The position numbers and the translations under genes are program-made. The notes under the pieces are model-generated. The model did not search any database. It was not told where the DNA came from and saw only the letters and a list, made by a program, of their open reading frames with translations. A stretch of DNA of 9,282 nucleotides from an uncultured bacterium (GTDB lineage Bacteria > Actinomycetota > Coriobacteriia > Coriobacteriales > Coriobacteriaceae), in NCBI GenBank assembly GCA_905215275.1, contig CAJMPE010000071.1, forward strand, positions 1-9,282, written 5' to 3'. Below are positions 1 through 5,750 of this stretch, piece after piece. Every line of letters starts with the position of its first letter. The stretch's first letter is position 1.

Positions 1-402
1 GAGACGGCGGCGCTGCTCGAGGGCGACGAGACCTACGCGTGCCTGCTCACCGTGCCCGGCATCGGCCCGAGGACCGCGGCGCAGCTCGCGGTGTCGGTCG
101 ACATCGGGAGGTTCCCGGACCACGACCACCTGGCCTCGTACTGCGGCATAGCCCCGAGGGTGAGGGGCTCCGGCACGTCGGTGAGGTCGGTCAGGGCGTC
201 CAGGCGCGGCGACGCGAGGCTCAAGTCCCTGCTGATCTTCTCGTGCAACAGCCTGGTGAGGTCCTCGGGGCGCTACGGCGAGTACTACCGGGCCTGCAGG
301 GCACGGGGCATGGGGCACGGGCGGGCGCTCAAGGCCGTCGCGAGGAAGCGGCTCAGGGCGATATACGCCGTGATGCGCGACCGGGTGCCCTACCGGGAGT
401 AG
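1..402 (+). CDS. IS110-family transposase, C-terminal part (5' end outside window)
   Basis: The frame is open from the first base of the window and ends at TAG 400-402, giving 133 visible residues with no start. The segment TVPGIGPRTAAQLAVSVD (visible residues 17-34), then SYCGIAPRVRGSGTSVRS, is the helix-hairpin-helix-like GIGP motif and following CGIAP...SG block of the C-terminal Transposase_20 (IS116/IS110/IS902) domain. In IS110 enzymes this domain supplies the conserved serine that works together with an N-terminal DEDD/RuvC-like domain. The DEDD domain lies off the left edge, so I cannot say whether the gene is intact. The tail is strongly basic (RALKAVARKRLRAIY), as in the family. Third codon positions are almost all G or C (agg, gcg, ctc), noticeably more extreme than in the downstream genes, which fits acquired DNA. 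The family is confident; the specific IS is not identifiable. Confidence 0.9.
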   Translation, partial: ETAALLEGDETYACLLTVPGIGPRTAAQLAVSVDIGRFPDHDHLASYCGIAPRVRGSGTSVRSVRASRRGDARLKSLLIFSCNSLVRSSGRYGEYYRACRARGMGHGRALKAVARKRLRAIYAVMRDRVPYRE

Positions 403-440
403 CCCCGACGGTTGACAAAACTATAGGAACACCCAACGAC
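403..440 (+). mobile_element. Probable right end of the IS110-family element
   Basis: IS110 elements lack terminal inverted repeats and usually stop a short distance after the transposase gene. Ten bases after the stop is gttgacaaaactataggaac (411-430), with a perfect TTGACA hexamer at 412-417. For IS110 relatives it is established that circularisation joins the right end to the left end and can create a junction promoter, with the -35 from the right end. A lone -35 consensus here fits that model. The exact boundary cannot be fixed without an empty site; I place it between about 424 and 446. Confidence 0.5.
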
Positions 441-446
441 TAACTT

Positions 447-598
447 AAAACTATGCCGGATTACGGGGCTGAACGACGGATTGCCGACCATGCCGAAATT
501 GGTAAAAAGAAAACCGCAGGTAGAAGGCTCGCTATGATTTGAAAATATGGGGTGTGGTTGGCTCATTCAGGTTCAGCCCCGTAATCCGGCATAGTTTT
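447..598. mobile_element. MITE-like element with perfect 28-bp terminal inverted repeats
   Basis: Bases 447-474 and 571-598 are exact reverse complements over 28 bp. The left copy begins aaaactatgccggattacgg and the right copy ends ccgtaatccggcatagtttt. They enclose 96 bp that is more A/T-rich than the surroundings. The only open frame inside is about 15 codons (490-537, MPKLVKRKPQVEGSL), too short to encode a transposase. A 152-bp non-coding unit with long perfect termini is what a miniature inverted-repeat transposable element, or an IS with its transposase deleted, looks like. I see no clear target-site duplication in the flanks (taactt / gaaatg). The inverted repeat could also form a long hairpin in RNA. 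No transposase family can be assigned from the ends alone. Confidence 0.6.
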
Positions 599-701
599 GA
601 AATGGCACTGAATAAGTGGCGGCAAATGAGCCGCAATGAAGCAAGCTAGCCCCTCGTTTCCGAAACCTTTCCGCAACAATCTGCTCTTCGCACTGCTCGA
701 C

Positions 702-730
702 TCCGCTCGCAACGTCCCCTGCGCTACACT
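702..730 (+). promoter_or_regulatory. Possible promoter of the pyridoxamine kinase operon
   Basis: The sequence gcgcTACACTtag places a plausible -10 hexamer at 725-730, about 50 bases before the start codon. The region a normal spacer upstream (702-707, tccgct) is a poor -35, so this rests mainly on the -10. Bases 599-700 otherwise hold only a weak hairpin (619-634, gcggc/gccgc) and nothing else I can name. Confidence 0.3.
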
Positions 731-780
731 TAGTTGCACTGTGGCGCCGTTGCGCCGCGCCCGACCCAAGGGGGACACTC

Positions 781-1605
781 ATGAAGAACACTCAGCTGCT
801 GCTGATCAACGATATGTGCGGATACGGCAAGGTCGCGCTTTCCGCCATGCTGCCGGTGCTGTCGCACATGGGTTACCGTATCCATAACCTGCCGACGGCA
901 CTTGTGTCCGATACGCTCAACTATCCCAAGTTCTACATCCACGACACCACCGAGTACGTGCGCCAAAGCCTCGCTATCTGGGAGGAGCTCGGCTTTGAGT
1001 TCGACGCCATCTCGACCGGCTTTATCGTGACCGAGGAAGAGACGCGCATCATCTCGGACTTTTGCCACCGCCGTGCGCAAAAGGGCACCAAGGTGTTCGT
1101 CGACCCCATCATGGGCGACAACGGCAAGCTCTATGCGGGCGTGCCCGAGTCCACGATTGGCCTTATGCGGCACCTGCTCGAGTGCGCCGACTACGCGGTT
1201 CCCAACTACACCGAGGCCTGTTTGCTCACCGACACGCCTATCGTCGAGCAAATCACGCCCGATGAGGCCCGCGCCCTTGTGGACGCCGTGCGCGAGCTGG
1301 GTGCCAAGTCGGTGGTCATTACGAGCGCCGTAGTCAATGGCACGAACGCGGTTATCGGTTACGACCATGTGGCGGGGGAGTACTTTACGATTCCCTTTGA
1401 GCTCATTCCGGTCTATTTCCCGGGCACGGGCGACACGTTCTCGGCGGTGCTCGTCGGCCGCGTTATGGCAGGCTGGAGTCTGCAGTGCGCGACGTCCGAT
1501 GCCATGCGTGTGGTGGCTGAGCTTATCGAGCGCAATGCCGACCAAGAGGACAAGTCGGCCGGCCTTCCCATCGAGGCCTGCCTGGATGTGGTTGACCATG
1601 AGTAA
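781..1605 (+). CDS. Pyridoxamine kinase-like protein (PfkB/ribokinase fold)
   Basis: The 274-residue product matches the pyridoxal/pyridoxamine kinase group of the ribokinase superfamily, which phosphorylates B6 vitamers with ATP in the cytosol as part of PLP salvage. Visible motifs are VDPIMGDNGKLY at residues 107-118 (the DPVMGD-G-Y block of PdxK/PdxY), PNYTEACLL at 141-149 (the PN..E element near the ATP/Mg site), and FPGTGDTFSA at 213-222, whose GTGD forms the anion hole with the presumed catalytic Asp218. The N-terminus has NDMCGYGKVALSAMLPVL instead of the classic SHVVYG, typical of the Gram-positive PRK07105-type enzymes. ATG 781 is preceded by AAGGGGG at 768-774 with 6-nt spacing, which fixes the start. 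Length is normal for the family. The stop overlaps the next gene by 8 nt. A related PfkB-family kinase substrate (for example hydroxymethylpyrimidine) is possible but less likely. Confidence 0.88.
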   Translation: MKNTQLLLINDMCGYGKVALSAMLPVLSHMGYRIHNLPTALVSDTLNYPKFYIHDTTEYVRQSLAIWEELGFEFDAISTGFIVTEEETRIISDFCHRRAQKGTKVFVDPIMGDNGKLYAGVPESTIGLMRHLLECADYAVPNYTEACLLTDTPIVEQITPDEARALVDAVRELGAKSVVITSAVVNGTNAVIGYDHVAGEYFTIPFELIPVYFPGTGDTFSAVLVGRVMAGWSLQCATSDAMRVVAELIERNADQEDKSAGLPIEACLDVVDHE

Positions 1606-1927
1606 TGCTGGCGAGGGCGGCATCAAGCCTGCGGGCGATAACAAGCCGCTCGGCGCGCCGCGTGGCAAGCGTCCGCGTATCCGCGTGAGCTGCGTGGACC
1701 AGCTGGGTGCGTGCCGCTGCCACCATGGTCACAAGCCGGGCGACGTTTTTGACTTCGACCGAGACCGCGGCAAGATGTGCGCCATGGCCTGCCACGTGGG
1801 CTTTCCCTATATCGATATCCTGCGCTATGGCGGGACCGTGCCTGGCAACGAGCCCGGCACGGCAAAGTTCTGCTGCCCCGAAGTCGATACACTGAACGTC
1901 TGGCTTGCCAAGATCGTTGACGAGTAG
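1598..1927 (+). CDS. Small cysteine-rich protein, TIGR04076-like, function unknown
   Basis: The product is 109 residues and begins at ATG 1598, inside the end of the kinase gene (ATGAGTAA overlap), so it is probably translated by coupling to the kinase. The frame stays open upstream to 1337, but that stretch lies inside the kinase gene and gives low-complexity Arg/Ser-rich sequence, so I reject the longer version. Residues 1-27 are a polar Gly/Lys/Pro-rich tail. The core follows: RVSCVDQLGACRCHHGHKPG (29-48), KMCAMACH (59-66), PYIDILRYGG (70-79) and FCCPEVD (91-97). There are seven cysteines (32, 39, 41, 61, 65, 92, 93) plus His42, 43, 45 and 66, which suggests metal binding or redox chemistry. 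The C..GH..G..F / KMC / YGG / CCP layout resembles TIGR04076 proteins, whose role is not known. No signal peptide or membrane segment is seen. Confidence 0.75.
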   Translation: MSNAGEGGIKPAGDNKPLGAPRGKRPRIRVSCVDQLGACRCHHGHKPGDVFDFDRDRGKMCAMACHVGFPYIDILRYGGTVPGNEPGTAKFCCPEVDTLNVWLAKIVDE

Positions 1928-1935
1928 TCGAGCGC

Positions 1936-1968
1936 AATGTGTCAAAGGGACAGCCCCTTTGACACATT
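1936..1968. repeat. Palindromic intergenic repeat, copy 1
   Basis: Arms aatgtgtcaaaggg (1936-1949) and ccctttgacacatt (1955-1968) are exact reverse complements of 14 bp around the loop acagc. It lies 9 bases after the stop of the cysteine-rich gene. No U-run follows, so it is not a typical intrinsic terminator, although it may still affect 3' ends. It is one of four related copies in this window. Confidence 0.85.
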
Positions 1969-1993
1969 CGCCGGTGGTGCCCCTTCTTTTGCT

Positions 1994-2090
1994 TATAATC
2001 TCAAATCTCTGCATTTCATCCGATTTTAGGTTCTAAAAATTCTGCGTTTCATCGATAATCAAGCATATAAAACTTTGCATTTCATTCGAT
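1994..2090 (+). promoter_or_regulatory. Promoter and three 33-bp-period direct repeats upstream of the first ATPase gene
   Basis: A consensus TATAAT sits at 1994-1999 and a second A/T-rich hexamer, TATAAA, at 2066-2071; neither has a good -35 at 17 bp. Between and over them lie three copies of one motif: ctgcatttcatccgat (2009-2024), ctgcgtttcatcgat (2042-2056) and ttgcatttcattcgat (2075-2090). The TGC of each starts exactly 33 bp after the previous one (2010, 2043, 2076), about three helical turns, so the sites face the same side of the DNA. They end 20 bases before the start codon and cover the promoter region, as expected of an operator array. The binding protein is unknown; the adjacent ATPase or an unlinked regulator are both possible. 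Confidence 0.6.
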
Positions 2091-2109
2091 GACACCGAGG
2101 GGAGAGCCT

Positions 2110-3471
2110 ATGCTGCGTAGGAAAATAGCGGCAGAGCTGGAGCGTTGGCTGAAGTCTTCCGAGCAAAAGGCCTTGTTCATTACGGGTTCTCGCCAGATTG
2201 GCAAAAGCTATTCGATTCGCGCATTTGGCAAAGCCAACCATGCAACCTACATCGAGCTTAACCTCATGGAAAATCGCCAGGCAAAAGATGCTCTTCTCGA
2301 GGCGCGGGATGCCGATGATTTCATCAGCAGGGTGACGCTTCTTTCGGGAAAGTCGATTGCACCAGGCAAAACGCTCGTGTTTATCGATGAGGTCCAAGAG
2401 GCCCCCGACATCATGACGATGGCAAAGTTCCTTGTTGAGGACGGGAGATGCCGCTGGGCGTTTTCGGGGTCAATGCTCGGGACTCAGTTCAAGGGCGTCA
2501 GGTCCTATCCCGTGGGGTATGTTCACGAGCTTAGGATGTTCCCGCTCGATTTTGAGGAGTTTTGCTGGGCAATCGGGGTGAGCGAGAGGGCTCGCCAAAC
2601 GATACGTGACGCGTGTATCAGCGAGAGACCCATTCCTGATTACATTCATGACGCGATGATGGCAAACTTCAGGACCTATACCGTTGTCGGCGGAATGCCG
2701 GAGGTCGTGCAGCGTTTCCTTGACACGCGGGGCGACCTTGCCTCTGTTCGTCAGCTACAGTCAGAGCTCAACGAACAGTACCGGCGGGATATCTCCAAGT
2801 ATGCGAGCGGGCGAGCCCTTCAGGTGCAGAGCATCTACGATCAGCTCCCTATTATGCTCGAGGGCGAAAACAAGCGCTTCGTGCTCAATTCCATTGACCC
2901 CAAGGCTCACTACGAGAAGTATCAGCGAGATTTTGTATGGCTTGTCGATGCCGGCGTTGCTCTCAAAGCCGATATCGTAACCGAGCCAAAATCGCCCCTG
3001 CTCAAGACGGCACGGCCATCGCAGTTCAAGCTATATCAATCGGATACGGGCATGTTGATGGCGCGCTACCCCGTTGGAGTCGCCCAAGCGGCGTATCTTG
3101 ATAGCAAGGAGCCCAATCTGGGCGGCATTTACGAAAACGTGGTGGCCCAGCAGCTGGCTACCCAAAATCGCCAGCTTTACTACTATCAGACAAAAAAGCG
3201 CGGTGAAGTGGACTTTGTGGTCGATGGACCGGATGGGACGGCTGTTCCGATCGAGGTTAAATCGGGCTCCTATTACCACGCGCACGCTGCGCTCGGTCAT
3301 GTGCTTGATACGGCTGAATATGGCGTAAGGCTCGGGATCGTTTTCTCGAGAGGCAACGTTGAGCGCAACGGAGCGGTTCTCTATTTGCCGCTATATGCGA
3401 CCTGGGCCCTTTCGGATGTTTTGGGCGACTCCTGCGCCGAGGGGATAAAGCTGGAGGTCAAGCCGGTCTAG
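2110..3471 (+). CDS. AAA_14/DUF4143-type ATPase with intact nuclease-like C-terminus
   Basis: The product is 453 residues from ATG 2110. I chose this start over ATG 2089 because GAGGGGAG (2096-2103) lies just upstream, whereas 2089 falls inside the third operator repeat. The N-terminal ATPase shows Walker A GSRQIGKSYS (26-35, Lys32), Walker B LVFIDEVQ (89-96) and a sensor-like AFSGSMLG (117-124), followed by the family-typical MFPLDFEEF (143-151) and VVGGMPEVV (192-200). The C-terminal DUF4143 region carries YENVVAQQL with Glu342, GEVDFV with Asp368, and PIEVKSG with Glu382 and Lys384. This is a complete E...D...ExK arrangement of PD-(D/E)XK folds. Such ATPases are common in gut bacteria, usually several per genome, and their cellular role is not established. 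It is cytoplasmic, with no membrane segments. Codon use is visibly more A/T-rich than in the flanking metabolic genes, suggesting separate origin. Confidence 0.9.
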   Translation: MLRRKIAAELERWLKSSEQKALFITGSRQIGKSYSIRAFGKANHATYIELNLMENRQAKDALLEARDADDFISRVTLLSGKSIAPGKTLVFIDEVQEAPDIMTMAKFLVEDGRCRWAFSGSMLGTQFKGVRSYPVGYVHELRMFPLDFEEFCWAIGVSERARQTIRDACISERPIPDYIHDAMMANFRTYTVVGGMPEVVQRFLDTRGDLASVRQLQSELNEQYRRDISKYASGRALQVQSIYDQLPIMLEGENKRFVLNSIDPKAHYEKYQRDFVWLVDAGVALKADIVTEPKSPLLKTARPSQFKLYQSDTGMLMARYPVGVAQAAYLDSKEPNLGGIYENVVAQQLATQNRQLYYYQTKKRGEVDFVVDGPDGTAVPIEVKSGSYYHAHAALGHVLDTAEYGVRLGIVFSRGNVERNGAVLYLPLYATWALSDVLGDSCAEGIKLEVKPV

Positions 3472-3483
3472 GGCCAGTCCCGG

Positions 3484-3514
3484 ATGTGGCAAAGGGGCAG
3501 TCCCTTTGCCACAT
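3484..3514. repeat. Palindromic intergenic repeat, copy 2
   Basis: Arms atgtggcaaaggg (3484-3496) and ccctttgccacat (3502-3514) pair perfectly over 13 bp around gcagt. It begins 12 bases after the first ATPase stop, between that gene and the convergent phosphatase gene. Compared with copy 1 the middle T:A pair is changed to G:C on both arms. Confidence 0.85.
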
Positions 3515-3518
3515 TCAT

Positions 3519-3542
3519 GAGTGTGGGAGATTATCCACGCTC
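3519..3542. terminator. Weak hairpin between convergent genes
   Basis: Bases gagtgtgg (3519-3526) and ccacgctc (3535-3542) pair over 8 bp with one G-U wobble and an 8-nt loop, in the gap between two converging genes. The U-tract after it is poor on both strands, so this is only a candidate bidirectional terminator. Confidence 0.25.
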
Positions 3543-3579
3543 GTTTCGCGCCGAAGGCGTGGTCCGCGACCTCGCTTGC

Positions 3580-4026
3580 CTACAGCTGCTCGAGCATGGC
3601 GGTGCAGCCGGCGATCACGTCGCGGTAGGTGGCATCGAAATTGCCGGTGTACCAGGGATCGGCCACGTCGCCGGGGCGATCAGTCCAATCGAGCAAGCGC
3701 GTAATCTTGCCGTCGGGGTCGTCGCCAAAGATGCGACGCAGGCCACGCGCGTTCTCAGCATCCATATAGACAATATGGTCCCAGTCGCCATACTCCGCGC
3801 GACGCACCTGACGTGCGCGATGTGCGACGACGGGAATCCCGACCTCGCGTAGCTTGGCAACGGTACCGTGATGTGGCGGGTTGCCAATCTCCTCGGTCGA
3901 GGTCGCAGCGGAATCAATGACAAACTCGCCCGCGCGCCCGGCGCGGCGCACCAACTCGGTAAACACCGACTCAGCCATCGTCGAGCGACAGATGTTGCCA
4001 TGGCAGATAAAAAGAACGCGTTGCAC
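3580..4026 (-). CDS. Low-molecular-weight protein tyrosine phosphatase
   Basis: This 148-residue protein is a complete low-Mr protein tyrosine phosphatase, which removes phosphate from phosphotyrosine through a cysteinyl-phosphate intermediate. The P-loop CHGNICRS lies at residues 8-15 (nucleophile Cys8, Arg14, Ser15), directly after the first beta strand as in the family. The general-acid loop is VADPWYTGNFDATYRDV with Asp123-Pro124. Length is typical. The start is GTG at 4026, supported by AAGGA (plus positions 4033-4037) with 6-nt spacing. In bacteria these enzymes often act with tyrosine kinases of polysaccharide export, but no such gene is nearby, so the substrate is unknown. It is read toward the first ATPase gene (convergent) and stands 308 bases downstream of the MFS gene on the same strand, so it probably has its own promoter. 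Confidence 0.93.
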   Translation of the reverse strand: MQRVLFICHGNICRSTMAESVFTELVRRAGRAGEFVIDSAATSTEEIGNPPHHGTVAKLREVGIPVVAHRARQVRRAEYGDWDHIVYMDAENARGLRRIFGDDPDGKITRLLDWTDRPGDVADPWYTGNFDATYRDVIAGCTAMLEQL

Positions 4027-4067
4027 AGGGTTTCCTTTCTAGACAGGGCCGTACGGCCTGCGGTGGC

Positions 4068-4098
4068 ACTGTAACACAGCCCTTTCCAATGAAGCCAA
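4068..4098 (-). promoter_or_regulatory. Candidate promoter of the phosphatase gene
   Basis: Read on the minus strand there is TTGGCT (plus 4093-4098), then TTACAG/TACAGT (plus 4068-4074) at a spacing of 18-19 bp, about 40 bases before the GTG start. Both hexamers are only partial matches. A perfect 12-bp palindrome, ggccgtacggcc (4047-4058), would lie in the leader. Confidence 0.25.
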
Positions 4099-4186
4099 CT
4101 GCGCAGAGTGGAGGATGACGCAGCTCACGCCCATCGTCTGATGTAAAGCGGGCAAAAACGTTTTCCACGAAGACAGGGGTGCTCAA

Positions 4187-4243
4187 GATTTCATGTGTTC
4201 CAGATACATGAAATCGAAGAAAAACGTGTATCTGAAATACACG
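4187..4243. repeat. Pair of operator-like palindromes, centres 33 bp apart
   Basis: First unit: gatttcatgt (4187-4196) and acatgaaatc (4206-4215), a perfect 10-bp inverted repeat with a 9-base spacer, centre 4201. Second unit: cgtgtat (4225-4231) and atacacg (4237-4243), a 7-bp inverted repeat, centre 4234. The two units are also direct repeats of each other at a shift of 33 (shared core of the form ca/gtgt...agatacatgaaat). This equals the period of the repeats before the first ATPase gene, and the ATTTCAT half-site is shared too, but no ATPase gene is adjacent here. This gap (4027-4334) otherwise holds the phosphatase promoter region and no gene I can support. Confidence 0.6.
4220..4243 (-). 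terminator. Possible intrinsic terminator of the MFS gene
   Basis: On the minus strand, 92 bases past the MFS stop, the hairpin CGTGTAT-TTCAG-ATACACG is followed directly by TTTTTCTT (plus 4217-4224). Stem plus U-run fits rho-independent termination, although the stem has only three G/C pairs. It coincides with the second palindrome unit, so one of the two readings, or both, may hold. Confidence 0.4.
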
Positions 4244-4334
4244 AAATTGCACTGCTGAAGCTTCCAGGCGGATAAACACTACTTGTATGGGACGGTTTTC
4301 ACCGGTTGCTCGCCACCTTGGGCTATGTTCGCTC

Positions 4335-5603
4335 CTATGCCTGCATCCGGAGCTGTGCTGATTGACGACGGCGCTCCCAGCGAGCCAGCTTAATCGTCGC
4401 CAGCGTGAGGGCCCAGGCCACAAGCGAGAACGCGGCGCCCACTGCGCCCACGTACGCAATGCCAACGCTGCTTACCACGGCGCCGCCCACTGCGGTGCCA
4501 AACGAGATGCCGACGTTAAACGCCATGGGTTCAACCGAACTTGCGAGTACCATCGACTTGGGATGGCGGCTGCGTGCCACGTCCATAAAGTGCGTGATGC
4601 ACGATACCGAGAACAGGTACATGAGCAACGCCAAGCTAAAGACAAAGACCAGCGCGAGCGGCATGGTGCCGCCCACAGCAAACAGTCCGAGTAACGCCGC
4701 AGCCTGCAGCACAAACGTCACAAGCAGCGCCTTCATGCCAAAGCGCGCGTCGATCCATCCGCCCAGGATGTTCGAGATTAGGCAGAACACGCCGTAGGCC
4801 ATAAGCGTGGTACTGGCTTCGACCGTGCCCATGCCCAGCACCTGTTCAAGATAAGGCGTCACGTAGCCGTAGAACACATAGACCGAGCCCACGCCAAACA
4901 AAAAGATGAGCATGCCGGTGATGATGCTCGGCTCGCGCAGCAGCCCCGCCTGCTCGCGAAAGGTGGCAGGCTCGTCGGTTTGCCCAGCGCGCGGCATAAA
5001 CGCCACGAGCGCTCCGCAGATCAGAACGGCAAAGGTCAGCGTGCCGTACATGGCTACGTGCCAATCGAGCGTGTCGGCTACAAACTTGCCGATCGAAGTG
5101 ACAAAGACCATTGCCACGGAAAACGCACCATATACCACCGAGATTGCAAGCGAAGTTTGCTGCGGGGACAGCAGCTCGGGGATGTACGTCACGCCCACGG
5201 CGAGCAGTGCGCCCGAGACGGATCCCAGGACAATGCGCGAGATAAAGAGCACCTGGAAGTTGGGCGCCAACGCCATGACCAGGTTGCCGAGCACAAAGAC
5301 GATGCTGTAGCACACGAGCAGCTGGTAGCGGCGAAAACGCCCCGTGCTGAGCGCAAGCACCGGCGTGGCGATAGCGTAGACGAGCGCGAACACGCTGATG
5401 AGCTGGCCCGCGGTGGCAAGCGAGATGCCGAGCTCCGTCGCCAGGTCGCTCTCGATGCCGATGACCACGAACTCCGAGCAGCCGAGCGAAAAGCCTAACA
5501 ACACGAGCAGCGCCAGGCAGAGCTTGGTGCGCGCGGGGGAGAGCGCGGCGGCGGTTGATGCTGTTGTGGACGAAGCTGCGGTGGTCAAGGCAGTTGCTCC
5601 CAT
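4335..5603 (-). CDS. MFS transporter, drug/sugar efflux (DHA1, AraJ-like) type
   Basis: The product is 422 residues, the usual length of a 12-helix major facilitator antiporter in the inner membrane. After a Thr/Ala/Ser-rich N-terminal tail (1-25) comes the first helix, LCLALLVLLGFSLGCSEFVVIGIESDLATELGIS. Its SEFVVIG...DLA pattern is the signature of the AraJ/YdhP/PbuE-like DHA1 exporters. STGRFRRYQLL fills the cytoplasmic loop 2-3 motif A position. SRIVLGSVSGALLAVGVTYIPELL matches the R..G...G helix-4 region, followed by LSPQQTSLAISVVYGAFSVAMV of the helix-5 antiporter motif area. A basic C-terminus (KLARWERRRQ) ends in the cytoplasm. No Shine-Dalgarno sequence is visible; a promoter ends 5 bases before the ATG, so it is probably translated from a leaderless mRNA. 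Substrate cannot be predicted. Confidence 0.92.
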   Translation of the reverse strand: MGATALTTAASSTTASTAAALSPARTKLCLALLVLLGFSLGCSEFVVIGIESDLATELGISLATAGQLISVFALVYAIATPVLALSTGRFRRYQLLVCYSIVFVLGNLVMALAPNFQVLFISRIVLGSVSGALLAVGVTYIPELLSPQQTSLAISVVYGAFSVAMVFVTSIGKFVADTLDWHVAMYGTLTFAVLICGALVAFMPRAGQTDEPATFREQAGLLREPSIITGMLIFLFGVGSVYVFYGYVTPYLEQVLGMGTVEASTTLMAYGVFCLISNILGGWIDARFGMKALLVTFVLQAAALLGLFAVGGTMPLALVFVFSLALLMYLFSVSCITHFMDVARSRHPKSMVLASSVEPMAFNVGISFGTAVGGAVVSSVGIAYVGAVGAAFSLVAWALTLATIKLARWERRRQSAQLRMQA

Positions 5604-5608
5604 GTTGC

Positions 5609-5637
5609 GTTATATGAGCTGGATTCAGTCCCTGCAA
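5609..5637 (-). promoter_or_regulatory. Leaderless promoter of the MFS gene
   Basis: On the minus strand TTGCAG (plus 5632-5637), a 17-bp spacer and TATAAC (plus 5609-5614) are followed by only gcaac before the ATG. Normal -10 to +1 spacing puts transcription start at or next to the A of ATG. The absence of any purine-rich site upstream agrees with this. Confidence 0.55.
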
Positions 5638-5669
5638 CTCTACCAGAATGTGTCAGGTGCTCGCCCCCT

Positions 5670-5698
5670 TTGTCGCAGGCTGCGCTTGCCTGTATAGT
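5670..5698 (+). promoter_or_regulatory. Promoter of the short ORF at 5751
   Basis: TTGTCG (5670-5675), a 17-bp spacer and TATAGT (5693-5698) form a good housekeeping promoter. It diverges from the MFS promoter about 35 bp away, with an expected start near 5705 and a leader of about 45 bases carrying AGGAG. Confidence 0.5.
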
Positions 5699-5750
5699 CG
5701 CAATGCAGGCGAAGATGATCTCAGGTACATCGCGGGCGACAGGAGATCCC

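Noticed and set aside
39..443. Plus-strand open frame overlapping the transposase in another frame
   Set aside because: The composition (Arg/Gly/Ala-rich, no motif) is that of a shadow; the frame in use shows IS110 transposase motifs.
1337..1597. Upstream extension of the cysteine-rich gene inside the kinase gene
   Set aside because: The extension lies wholly in kinase coding sequence and reads as Arg/Ser-rich noise; the family-like core and the coupled ATG at 1598 support the short form.
730..1668. Long minus-strand open frame (about 312 codons) opposite the pyridoxamine kinase gene
   Set aside because: It is antisense to a gene with clear family motifs, has a His/Arg/Gly-rich composition typical of high-GC shadow frames, shows no motif and no ribosome binding site.
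2009..2090. The 33-bp-period repeats as a CRISPR array
   Set aside because: Only three imperfect 15-16-bp repeats with short gaps, no palindromic CRISPR repeat, no cas genes nearby, and placement over a promoter.
2089..2109. Earlier ATG for the first ATPase
   Set aside because: It falls within the third operator repeat and has no ribosome binding site, whereas ATG 2110 follows GAGGGGAG.
3484..3852. Plus-strand open frames beginning in palindrome copy 2 (MWQRGSPF..., MAKGQSLCHI...)
   Set aside because: They start inside the repeat and run antisense to the phosphatase. Similar short peptides arise from the other palindrome copies, showing they are repeat translations and not genes.
3971..4465. 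Minus-strand open frame of 164 codons spanning the phosphatase start, the gap and the MFS end
   Set aside because: It overlaps two confident genes on the same strand in another frame, crosses the palindromes and has no recognisable domain. A short protein-like stretch in the gap was considered but is unsupported.
4846..5637. Minus-strand open frame of 263 codons over the MFS gene
   Set aside because: Same strand, wrong frame. The other frame has unmistakable membrane helices and MFS motifs; this one is rich in Arg/His/Ala.
5647..5680. Possible fifth, decayed copy of the palindrome (aatgtgtcag...ccccctttgtcgc)
   Set aside because: Only the outer parts resemble the arms, the inner pairing is lost, and the stretch is explained by the divergent promoters there. 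It is left as a weak resemblance.
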